Below are positions 14,471 to 27,000 of a stretch of DNA of 64,000 bases, in pieces. Each line of letters begins with the position of its first letter. Position 1 is the first letter of the stretch. The DNA comes from Sanderia malayensis (Eukaryota > Cnidaria > Scyphozoa > Semaeostomeae > Pelagiidae). The stretch covers positions 372,001-436,000 of the forward strand of contig RQOL01000540.1 of assembly GCA_013076295.1 (NCBI GenBank). Direction: 5' to 3'. A program made the translations under genes and the position numbers. The notes beneath the pieces were generated by a model. It did not search any database and was not told the DNA's origin. It worked only from the letters and a program-made list of their open reading frames with translations.

Positions 14471-14659
14471 TTAATATTGTGTGAGCCATTGCCTCCTTGG
14501 TTGACTCACAATTTGCAGCTCCTCTTGGCCAAAAGGAAAGAATATTAAGCCACTGGCTAAACCTACCAAAATGACGGGAAAGAGGAATTTATGCAGTCGA
14601 CCAAAGAAAAATGTAAGAATCAAAATCGGGTTGTCAGTAAGATTACAAAGGTCATCCAT
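14471..14659 (-). CDS. Putative small hydrophobic protein (copy A)
   Basis: A 62-codon frame starts MDDLCNLTDNPILILTFFFG. A second hydrophobic stretch VILVGLASGLIFFPFG follows, so two membrane segments are possible. The copy B frame (48604-48750) is alignable without indels but stops 14 residues earlier because CTG-CAA is CTG-TAA there. Retention of the frame in both copies is weak support. No homologue was recognised. Confidence 0.3.
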   Translation of the reverse strand: MDDLCNLTDNPILILTFFFGRLHKFLFPVILVGLASGLIFFPFGQEELQIVSQPRRQWLTQY

Positions 14660-14765
14660 TCCTACTGCTCGGAGTCTTTACTGTTTTTTGCAAACACGGT
14701 GAGTCAGCATACAACAACAATAGCATAGCCTATAATATGTTTTCATTTTAGTTGTATACTCACTG

Positions 14766-14870
14766 TATGAAGCTTTTACCAATCCATTATGGGCAGTCTA
14801 AAGTAGCAACAACCAATTCATGCTCCTACGCAAGGTCAGCAAGCCGCTGCGCAGAAGCAAAGCAAAAATC
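14766..14870 (+). repeat. Dispersed repeat fragment (ACCAATCCATTATGGGCAGT)
   Basis: This piece recurs at about 31683-31785, and its distal part (CGCAGCGCAGAAGCAAAGCA) recurs at 50695-50725. It looks like the remnant of a longer mobile element that is more complete in copy B (48860-50730). Confidence 0.6.
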
Positions 14871-14927
14871 TATGCTTATTGTACAACGATGGTGATTATA
14901 AAAAAAATGTTAAAACATTAAAGAGTC

Positions 14928-14933
14928 TTTATT
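14928..14933 (-). terminator. Polyadenylation signal of NLR copy A
   Basis: AATAAA on the minus strand, about 100 nt beyond the predicted stop at 15032. The same signal in the same sequence context ends copy B at 50783-50788. Confidence 0.6.
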
Positions 14934-15031
14934 TAATGATAAGAATAAAAACATGTTCATTAATACTGTTCATTTCCTACGTATTTACAAAATCCCTTCA
15001 TATTTTTGATTTCATTTGTGTCATTTTAAAT

Positions 15032-18000
15032 TCACCACCGCTTTGCTAAAAAACAAAACATTTAGATGTTAAAATTGGCTTCTTTCTCATTTCAATATGA
15101 AAACAACAAAATTGATATAAATAAAAATGATGTCAATATTGTCAAGAATTTGTTGAAGTGATGTAACCTTTTACAATAGTTTCTGAAAATGAATATTTTC
15201 AAATCTGAAATCACCGTATCGAGTTTTATTGAATTGGAAAATAATAAAAAACCGCCGGGGCACTTTAACCATAGCAGAGAGGGTATAAGAATATCTTATA
15301 TATCTCATCTCTATGGACTAAAAAGAGTCAATTAGAAAACTCCCAACCACAAAATCCAGAGTAAAATTAGGAAGCATTGTTTGTCTCAAGTCACTGTTAA
15401 TATCTATCCTACTCCAGTCACAAACAAAGTCAAACGATAATATTTGTTATTCGTTATTGTACCATACTTGGATCAGTAACATTGCTTATTTACATTGTTA
15501 CTACAATAGCGAATTATTGAAATGTATATGTTTAATATAAGATTAAATATAACAGAACAAAAGACTTACCAAATCTAGCGTTGATCTCTTCCTTCACCTT
15601 TGCGAAGTTCGTGTCAAAATTTGTTTCGTCAGTCCAGCATATACACGTACTCTCTCTTACTATCTTATTCAATTCGTCGCCGGGGTGGAAGTCATTATCC
15701 AACTTCACTGCTATGATCTTTAGCTTCTTCCAAGACTAAAAATACAACAAAAGAAAACAACATAGTAAAGTATATCAACATGCTAAATCAAACAGACTGA
15801 TTAAACATAGTAGAGCAATAGACAGGAATGAACTTTATAAACAATCACACAGTAACAAGAAACTGGCAACCTTACCTCATACTCCATCATCTCCAGACAT
15901 TGTTGAGATTTTTCGTATCCATCAGTCAATAAAGCGACAACAACGTGAGGTTCATACTTCTCTAACTTAATATTAACAAACACGGGACAACCAATTTCAT
16001 CTGCTAATTTCTGTTTAATTTGAATTGCTTCGACCTGGTTGCCTGGCGCTTTCGAAATTACGATGAACTTTCGATCTGGAAATAAAAAATCAATAATAAT
16101 CAAACGATACAAGAAATGCAACATTAGTACAATCAATATGTTAATCATAATCAAAACATAACACTCGACACAGTAATGCCATCTTTTCGTTTATGAAAAC
16201 AAATTATTTTACCTATTCTAACTGCTATAAATTTTGTAATATATTTTGTAATCTTAAAAAGACAGCACTTTGTTAATTTCATTGTATTCACAAAGATTGA
16301 ATTCTCAACTAAACAAATTTTCATTGTTATCGAAATTGTCAAAGTTCAATTTCATTCGGGGAGTGATGATGAACAACTTTCCAATCTTTATTGATGATAA
16401 TTAACTTACCCATTATAGCTGGTATATTCCAATTTAATTCACTAGCCATTTCGGCATTATTTCGTTTATCTGTAAAGTCCAAACACGGGTTTGAATCAAA
16501 AACAGAACTAAGCGCTTTACTGGGATGAAAATCTGCTTCCAACTTCACAAATAAAATTTTAATCCCTTTGTCCTATAATTAAAGATAAATAAATTTGATA
16601 AAAACAACCAACGAAAGAAAGACAGAGTAAATATAGATAATACAAATATCCACTGAATATGAAACACAAATACAGACTTATGTTAGCAAAACCATTTACC
16701 TGGGCAAAAAGAATATCTCTCTCAACATCTTCTGGAATTTGATGTTGAATAAAGACAACCAGAATGAAAGGGAGTTCATTATATTGTCTTTCAAACTCTT
16801 CAATGTTTTCATCCATCGCAATATAACCATTCTTATCATCCAGGTTTTCTTTCAGTTGAAGAACAAAGTCACGACTGTCTGGTTGACACAAATATAGGAT
16901 TGATCTTGGCCCTACGAATAGAAATCAAATGATCGATTGGGAATTAACAAAATAATAACATAACATAAGCCACTGGACATGGAAAACCTGTTGCATTTAA
17001 AGTTGTCAAGTAACAATAAATTACAACTTAGTAATTATTTCACCATTTAAAAAAGTACATGATTAGCGTGATAAATGGAAATATAAATAAATGTCAAGAG
17101 AAGAGCCACACAGCATTGTATAAAATAGTTGAAACATTTTAGTTCACTTACTATATTCATCGATCATTACTCCATTCTCTTCCGCCTGGAATTGAAAAAC
17201 AAGCAGTTAATAGTTTTGGCTGATATATTATGTCACAACAGTTTACCCATGCACAACACCTCGCTGATTTGAAACAAACATATAAACTAATAACCTAAAC
17301 GTTGAAGTTTTTCTTTATAATTATATGAATATGATGGACAAATGATAGTGAAACAAAACAGTATATTTTTGGTGCAGCATAATTTTGAACATACTTGAGA
17401 ATTTGTTAACCAGCAAAAATGTAAATATTTTACCGCCGCCCAACACAAAACAAAATATCAAGAAACTTTGCCAACATATTTAGCAAAATCCCATAAATTT
17501 CAAACATATACTTGAAATTAAGCAACAGTTATGAACTTTTGAGTTTGAAACTATAAAAGTTGCCAAAGCTTTGTGCCAGAGTTGTTAACTAATGCGCTTC
17601 AAAAATTAGCAAAAACTTCAAAAGTTAGATAAATGCATTCCTATGATTTAAAGCCGCAATCCGTCAAGAACTTAAAACTTCCCAATCTTTAAATGCTTTC
17701 TTCATTACTAAATTGATGGTACAATTCTTATGAAGTATTAAAATAACACAGAATTCCACAGAAAAATTATTTAGCTTCAAATGATATCAAGGAACCGTGA
17801 AATGAGAATTAGAGCTGACAAAGTTTTGATTTTGAAATTTGTACAAAACGGGCGCCATTTCAAAGTTTAATTCACAACGCATGAAACCAGAATTAACATT
17901 GAATATATGAAATGGTTGGTAAATTCAAAATAATTCTTGTTATATTTTATCATATATGTTTTCTTTACTATTTTATGATTGCTATTATATTGTTTGTAAT

Positions 18001-21000
18001 ACATGAAATTGCAAGTCAAAACATAGAACTCTAAATGTTCTACCAAAAGAAGGCTTCAAACTTCTCAATTGTTGAAGGAAATTTTCGGCGCCAATTACTC
18101 ATCACATTTAAAACTTTATTTCTTCAACATTATAATATTATGTAGTTGAAGTTTAAAGTAATAAATTGATCAAATAATTAACCACCTGGTAATGTTAATC
18201 CATATATATGAAATATAGACAGTGACAATACAAGTAATAATGTTCTTACCTTTTGCTTTAAATCAACATTCACCAGTGGACAATTGTATAACTCCATCCT
18301 CTTCAACCTGCGTGGCTCTATTTGAAACACTTTCTCCATTATCTCTTCAAACTCCTTTCCACCAACCAGAACATCATGCAACTCAACCTTTTTCGCCAAT
18401 CCAATGAGATTGGCGGCTGAGCTGGCCTCGGATTGGTCGATTTTCATTGACGCCATTCTCAACCATTTCAATTTCATTTTTGTTGTTGATTCATTCGCAT
18501 TGGTGGTGAACAAAGGGACCTTGCACTTATAAAACCAAACTTCCCCACAGAAAGCCACGTTGCGGTGGACCAACTTTGACTGGTCCTCAGTGAAATTAAC
18601 TATATTTCTCAACTGAGCCTCGCCAATGTTGATCCACGATGCGAAATCAAGGATTTCCACCTCTCTCAAATCATATATATGAAATTTAATCCCACTGAAT
18701 GCATTCTTGATTTCAGAATTTGCCACTTCATTTTCAGTCGCCAACTTCAGAATGGATAACAAATTTGTTTGGTGAAAAGCGTTGAGCCCCAATTCGACAC
18801 TTGAACGTGGCTTTATTGACTTCAGCAGTTCTTCAAAGAATTTCACATCACGGACTTGCAAGAAAACAGATTTCTGGCCGACTGTTTTCTTGTCGCTTGC
18901 AAGAAAACAGTCGGCCAGAAATCTCACTTTCAACAGAACTTTTTGACTTGGCAACTGTTAGAAGATATAATTAAAGATCAATTATACTTGTTTATGTAAT
19001 AATATTCTATATAATAAACAATTACAAATATAATCAGTAGCATTGAATTTAAACTTACAAACCTGGTTTAAAATACCACGGATTACGCTCTGCGCGTCTT
19101 CATATTTGATCACTGCATCACCACGATTCTTTGCAACCTGACAACAAATATAATAAAAATTTATCTATATTATAACAGATAATGTATCATATATTAATTA
19201 CTGTCATCAACATTACTTAAGTTCACAAACCTCTTTCCCGTTGGCAAGATGTTCTACTAATTGATACGATAATTCATCATCCTCTTCAAATGAAGTTTTC
19301 TCCATCAAACTGAATCGTAGAAAACTGCACAGAAAAGAAACAATTTCGTAGCGCTCTTCTTTTAATAGCTTCTTTAGTAACTCGTTTCTTTTTCCATCTA
19401 GATAGACGTGAATCGACGCCAGGAATTCCATGATCGTTAAATGTTTGAAAATGTATTTAGTAATGACTCCAGCACTGTTCTTCACACCAAGTAGAAACCC
19501 TTCAATAAACTTTTCATCTTCACACTCTAGCTCCGTCTTTTTGAAGATAATGCTTCCTGAACTGTATAGCTTGAATGCCTGTTTACAAATCGCCAGCAAC
19601 TGCTTCGAATAACAAGAAAAGATCTCCCATCCAACAGTTTGGTTGTCCGATTCTTTGCCTTGGAAGTGCTGTCTCATCAACAAAAACAGCATCCAGCTAT
19701 AAAGATCAGTCTTGTTGGTGAATGATTTCCCTTCTGCTGATAGCATGACAGCACAACAAATTGTATTTAAAAATTGAGGAATTGTTGCAATGTGAGATAT
19801 AATTGTCGATTTCTGAATTGCTTCCTTAACTTTTTGTTCTGTTGATGAAGATTCATCCTGACTCTTGTCTGTTGAAAGTTTACAAAACTTTTTAATGTAT
19901 TTTTCAATCTGGTCATCATTGAGTCCAAGTATTTCTAACTTCTGGCTCTTCTGTCTGATGGAATTAACATGGTGTCTGGCATGGGGTCTGCCCAGAATTA
20001 TGAATCTTGATTTCGAGAACTTTTCTGTGAACGCTTTCATAATTTTGACAGGTTCTTGCAGCTCATCCAAACCATCAATCAAAAAGACCGTGGTTTCCAC
20101 ATTCTCAAGAGGCATGTTTCCGAACTGTTCTTTCAAATATTCGTCAATCAAGATTTCAGGTTTTCTATCTCTGCCACTTTCATGAAAGAAACTGTTCAAT
20201 TCTCTGCATGTTATGTAGAAAAGACAGCGCGTCTGACTGCATTCTTTACAGGCCCAGTCAAGGGCCACTTTCTTGGCAAGAACAGACTTGCCAATTCCAG
20301 CTAAACCACCAACAAACATGATTCGTTCTTTTTCCTTGTCTTCAATCATTTTCATCATTTCACCAATTTTAATAGCTCTCGCATCATCTTTTAATAAGTG
20401 AAGGTGCTTTTCCAATTCATCATGATATGTCTGGTCCTTAGCTGTGCATCTCTTCTCCTCCTCTACTATCTTTAAATTCACAGAAAAATCGTTGATATCC
20501 AAATCCAGTAAAATAATACAATTTTCCTTTGCATCAACACAATTGACTTCATGTTTTCCACATTCTTCCCGATATCTCTTTCTTAATCCAGAAAAATCTA
20601 AAAATGAAAGGATTTCTAACCATAACTAAACAGCAGAATAAATTCTTTCAGATGACGCAATGCAAAACTTAAGTCAAACCGCCAAAACATAAGAAACAAA
20701 AAATGCGCATGCGTTGAAACAACTGTATTTTGCTACCATTGCAAATCTTAGCTGAATATGAAATGTGAAAAAAGTAAAAAAACACAAATATTTTAGTTTA
20801 ATATTTTAGTTACTAAGGCCGGGTACCGAGGGCTTGCGTAACCTAAAATGACAGTTTCTTTGCTGAAAAGTATAGTATTCAACATGCTTAAAAACATGTA
20901 TTGTTGGGGAACCCAACAGCGCGAGTTGGACCAACACTAAATTCATCTCTCTCCATAAGTCCCGTAACTCTTCGAAAGACCTGGATTGGAGCGTAACTAC

Positions 21001-24000
21001 TGAAGACAAAACAGTATCATGAACAAAACTCATATAATTCAATAAAATTAATGTTTAACAGTTGCCAAAAACATGTTAAATAGCAAACGAACTAACCAAC
21101 TATCAACATAAGTACTATTTTCAAAACGGGCATCCAACTCCTTCAGAAATAGGCCTCACAACCCGATTCTTTATCATCACTGCCGTACACAGCTCCGGGA
21201 CTTCTTGCAAAAGGTTCTCCTTCGTACGAATTTCGACTATACGAACTGAATCCTCTTCTTCTCGAACGCTGTATCGTCAGAAGGACATAGCGTGGTTCAC
21301 CATCTATTTTGTGCCAATTTGCTCTCAAAGATGTGTCTTAGGTTGATATATGCTCCTTGAGCTAGTGTCTTTCTTCGCTTCATGTCATTTTCTGTATCTA
21401 AATGACTTCCCAGATACCGTATTTCCTCTATTTAGCGCCCGCCCTCTATTAACCGCCCCCTCCAATAAGCGCCCACCCTAAAATCAAAATGTGTGAAATA
21501 AGCGTCCCCGCCCAGGGCGGTTAATAGAATTCTCACGTTTTTGCTTGTTTGGTTCAAATAGTAATGTAGAAACTCTTTAAGGCTGGAAAAACACTTTCAT
21601 CGGGTCGTGAGCGTTTGGGAAATGCAATGCAGTCAAGATGACCAGTTGAAGTTGATCTTGACTGCTTGATATTGAATAACATTCGGAACTATATAAGATT
21701 ATTCTTTTGTTTTTGAGTTTGTTTGATTTTAAAATTTCAGCACTGTGAAATAAGCGCCCCCTCTTTTAAGCATCCCCTGTAATAAGCGCCCACCCAATCT
21801 TGCAAAATATTTAATAAGCGCCCGGGCGCTTAATAGAGGAAATACCGTACTTACACTTCATCCAATCTGTACTTCCATTTCTCTCCACTTCATGTTCTCC
21901 TTTTTTTGTGTCATTTACCACGAGATTTTTCTGTTTGAGTTTTGGTGGTACCTGTCTTCTGATTTCTCTTGATCCTTCTGTGTCATTTGTTATCCATCCA
22001 GTGTCATCTGCATACTGCTGATCTATCATGAAGGGTGAGATGGTATACTTCCCATAGTCGTGATCCCTGATGGCTTTTGTCACTTCTATGTTTAGTGTTG
22101 GTTTGAGGCCTGCTGCTAGGTGAATGATAAATAGTATTGGGCTGAGACAGTCCCCTTGTGGCACTCCGATGTTTGTGACAATTTTCTCTTGAAGTGCATG
22201 TCCTACTCTTACGGTCAGCTTTACATTTTCTACCAGAATCTTGATCATATGCAGCTCATCATCATCTAGAATTTCCTTTAATATGTCAAATAGATCTTTT
22301 CTTCGGACTGTGTCGAAAGCTTTTGACGGACTGTGTCGAAATGTCTAAAAGTAGCAGTATAACTTTGTAGTCTGCTGAGGTGATGGCTTTCTCTGCAAAG
22401 ATCTTCATACTAAAGACTTGTTCTGTTGTGCTACGGCCTGGTTGGTAAGTGGCTTGTGTTGGAGGGATATTCTTCTTCATCTTGTCCATACTACTGTAGT
22501 GAAATTACGTATTTTTAGATTTCTTTCGTTTTGACCTCTTGCGTCATTTAAATTACATCATTTCATTTATATTTCTGCATCGTCACTCTCATCCTTCTAG
22601 AAACACTTTTGCTTCGTCATCATGATTTTTAGATTAATATAAATACCTGTAAGTTATTGTAATTAGTCAGTCAGAGACAGTCATTCAAAATCAACACACT
22701 GTATCGTTTCTCTCTGGCTCCGTGCTCCTGGCACGTAAAACACACAACCTGGAAAGCAGCGTTCGTTGGACAGTCTCTGGACATAGAGGAGAAGACACAC
22801 ACGCAGGCCTCTTTACATTAGGAACACAACTCCTATACTACCTATCATACTGATGGCCAGTATTTTTCGTAACACTGATAAGAGTATAATGGGACAAAGA
22901 TGACCAGGGGGCGGGTTTTTCCCTGGTTTTGGAAATGGGATGAGAATTTCTTCTTTGGTGGCTTCTGGGTATTCTCCAGCCTCTGCGATGGTGTTAACAA
23001 TTTCTGCTATGCCCTCACATAGGATGTTTGGCCCGTACCTGATCAACTCGGTGTTCAGGTTGTCTACACCTGGGCTCTTTCCATTTTTCAGTCTTCTTAC
23101 TGATTTCATGATTTCTTCTCATGTAAAAGGTGTTTTCATCTTTGTTGGTATTATTTCCATGATTTTCTTTTCCTCTTCTTTATGAAACATGTTGTCGAAA
23201 AATTCAGTGATGATCTTGACCTGTTGTTTCTCTTCAGTTGTTACTCCATCTACTCCGTCTACTACCATCTTACTTTTCTCTTTTCTTCTTTTGTAGATGT
23301 TTTACTGCTTGGAACATTCTTCTTGAATCATCTTTGTGTTTCTCAACCTCTTCTACTAGGTGTAATACTTCTTTGACTTTTTCTTCTTCTAACTTTCTAT
23401 GTATATCATTCATGGTCTTGTTCCTCTCTTTTTGCAGCTCTCTCTTCTTTCCAGTATCCTTGGTGGAATTGATTTCATCTCTAAGCTTCTTCTTTTTTCT
23501 GATAATCTGACTACTTCTTCATTTTGACTTTTTCTTGTTCTTTCTTGCATCCCTGTACTTTCCTCTGCTGCATTTATACATTAGTCTTTGATGGTCTTCC
23601 ATTGTTCCTGGACTGTTACTGATGTTTCTTTTGACATGTTGTCTACTACTTTCTGTTGGTAATCTTGCTGCACTTCATTGTTGTTTAATATTGAACAACA
23701 ATGAAGTGCTTTTCAATGTTTATAATGCTTTGTTTATAATGCAAAAGTTGTAAAATTCTGACCCTTTTAACGCAGGCCCTTTTTACGCGACGCCGACAAA
23801 TTCTTACGTCATGCATAGTTTTTGGTAAAGAACGGCCTAGAGTTTCGAGAAAAGAAGCACACAACCTGAAAATGTGCTTAGAAACACGATTATTTGCATG
23901 AAAATGAATATTAATAATGATCAGGAAAAAGTGGAAGTACAAAACAAAATCAAAAAATCAAATTTTGTAGAATATAGTAGTGCAAAATAAGTTTTATAGT

Positions 24001-27000
24001 CAGAAACATATTGTTTATCATACACGCATACAGCAGTCCAGTTCAAATAAGACTTTGCCACGAACAACATGGAACTTTTCCTGGTCTATAAAAAAGATCA
24101 ACAGGATAGGATCTCCTGGACTTTTTAGCAGACGCCGTCGTCCTGTTTCTTTTGGGTCTTCCTGGCAACAGATCGAGTAATGTGATAGTGTTGTCCTATC
24201 TTTTTTATAATATTGAATTGATATACCTTATCTGCCATTTTTACACCGGCCCTAAATGGCGTTAATTTTCGTCGTGCGGCGGAATAAGGGCCGGCGTTAA
24301 GGGCCAAAATTAATTTTACAACTTTAGCAACATTACAATAATAAGAGTCAACAGAGTCGGAAATATTACGGTTGGCCACATACCAAGAGAGCTGTCTAGA
24401 TTTGTATATTTATTTATTCATGAGGGAGGATCAGTTACTGGAACTGTTGCCAGTGTTATCACCAGGCCTTCACAGATTCCCGAAGGAGAAATAGAAATAC
24501 CGATTTTGATACACTTCACTCACGAAAAAAATGTAGTGTTGAAAAAATGGAAAACTTTGTAAAAGAACAGGTTGAAAAATGTCAGACAAATTTCATCACG
24601 AACAGGAGCTGCAGATGAGAGATGAAACTAAGGATATACAAAAAACGCGTCTTTAAAATATCAATTATAATTTGTTTCTTTCCTTGCTCGTATTTGTATG
24701 GCGTAAAACTGTTAAGTGGGTCGTTGCTCAACTACAATTCTTAGCTTGTATTTGACACCTATATGTTTACCGTATTGTTAAGTATGAGCGTGGTTGGCTG
24801 GTGCACCCGCTTCAAAATGTGAAGGCGTGTGCCAATCTAGGGTACGGGTCCCATGTGGACAAGAATGGAGCACCATGTCATCACGCTTGTTTTGATTATT
24901 ATTGTAAACATAAATAGAGTAAAATAAGTAGAGAAGAGAAGAGAAAAAAAACAGTCAGTCAACCTCAGAGAGTTAAAGAGAAGACAAGTGGTACAGTGGC
25001 GGCCTTGGGCCAGTCGTACCACAACTTACGACAAAAAGCTCGTTTTCTTTATTGTGTCTAACCTTAGCGTACAGCACCATAGCAAGCGAGACATCGCCTA
25101 CCGAACTTTTGACTACCGTCCTCAGCTCTGGGGTGTATTCATAAAGAAACACCTCACAACAAAACACGGTCCTAAATGGCGTTAGAGCAGATTTTGTGGG
25201 TGGCGGAGGGAGTCTTGTCCCTTTGTGTAGTCTTGAATGGCTGATAAATAACTACCTAACGTCACGTTATGGTGGACTAAAGTCAACAAATCAAATGACA
25301 AGATGCAGCTATCCTCATATAGTTGCATAAAAGGATATAGATTGAGACAGTTGCATAAATAGATTTAGATAGGGATAGTTGTCATTTGCCATCTCTGCTA
25401 AAATACAGTGACATTTGACCAAAAGATTTAGCATTGTTGAACGTTTAGAGACGACAACACCCACTAATAAACGGGGCAGAGAAATAAAGTGCAATTTTAT
25501 GAAAAGTAATATGAAAAGTACCTTGTAAGCTTGAAGATACGACTGTTACAGAACCAGTTGTTACTTGACTGCTGCCAGGAATATTTTGACCTGTTAAACG
25601 AATAGCTATATTGAGTTATTAATAATTAACTCTTGCCTTAATTACCATTTACTTATTGGAAACTACTTCAATGAAATCTTGCTCCTTCTAATATGGTTTT
25701 AAGACTTGTAACAAAATATCTGAGTGAATATAAAATCTGTTGCAGCAAAGTAAATTTTCTGAATCAAAAACTTCAGGCAACGTTTAATATTTTCTCGCAA
25801 ATCAAATTTCTGATGATTTGTGCAAATTAAGTGAATGTGCAAATCAGAGATACAATAAAAACGATAACTACATGTTGCTTGCAATTTCTATAAAAATACA
25901 CCAATATGGTGATTCTTGCGTTATGGCATTGGTTTCCCTTCTGCTGTTTAAGCAAACCAACGCAAAACAATTACAATGTCTAATTGGCATTGAGTATTAT
26001 TTGTCCTTGTCAAAACACTAACCTTGTTCAATATTGATGAACAATACAATCATCATATTATCATTTGGACTCAAGTCTTTTTGTTGGAAAACATGTTGCG
26101 AACATAACGACCAGCAAACACCCGTTGCAGACCTTGCCTTATCACATATCTGCATTGCATATATATGTAATACTGTGGGCACATCCATGAAAAGGGCTCG
26201 TTGTCGAATAGGTACTAATTATTTCGAATAGTGCTTTACACAAAGATATTTTTGATCCGCATCTGTTTGTGGCAGTTCTAAATCAAGTACTGCCAAAAAC
26301 ACTGGATGAAAAAGGAAACAAGCTTGGCTTCAAACTGACATAATAACAATGTTGACGAATTGCTGCTAAAGTTGTTGCAGATGTTGATTTGGTGGGTGGA
26401 AAAGCCTTTCCCTTCAGAGACAACGTTGGATGGCCTACGTTAAAAACCTGATGGACGATTCCGATTCCGAATGCAAACTGAAATATATCGAGCTAACCTA
26501 ATATCGAGCTCTCGAAATTAATTTCATGAGCAATTACAAAGTACAACACAAAAATATCGACATGAAGATTGAAATCCTCCAGTAACATACAACAATTCCC
26601 TTTCCTCGTAAAAAATCTGAAACGTGGACCACCTTTAAGCTAAATAAAAAGGACTATATAGTGCCACAGGTACTCAAAGGAACAATGGATAATGCAACAT
26701 AACATCACAATACTTCGAAGGTACATAGTTTTAAGATGAAATTGCGTCTCAAATGCAACTTTAAAATTATAATACTAATAACTTGATGAACTGGACTTAC
26801 CATCTTGAATGGGAATCAGAGGGTTGTCTTCCTGGTTTGTGCCTGAAGCAAAAATACAATATATATAACATTTTTGAAATATACATGAATTATTAAACCC
26901 CCACCCTCAAGTAAGCCCCCATGGGGGATTATTCAATTTTAGAAGAAATCGGATAACTGGCTGCAATGTGATCATATGTTTATAGCATGACTTTTCGATA

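Larger units (their letters stand above)
20700..25185. mobile_element. Composite transposon insertion in an NLR copy A intron
   Basis: About 4.5 kb present in copy A and replaced by about 270 bp in copy B (57110-57380). It holds a LINE fragment, a CCGTATTTCCTC inverted-repeat element, an LTR-like insertion and a GC-richer stretch around 24240-24290 (ACACCGGCCCTAAATGGCGT). No host gene was recognised. Outer boundaries are approximate. Confidence 0.6.

Noticed and set aside
19865..20185. Plus-strand frame of 106 codons (and its partner at 56258-56611)
   Set aside because: It is the reverse strand of the NACHT exon, and its conservation follows from the real minus-strand coding sequence.
23940..25185. 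Possible gene in the GC-richer part of the composite insertion
   Set aside because: Frames at 24125-24379 and 24973-25185 show no recognisable motif and are absent from copy B; they are treated as transposon-derived.
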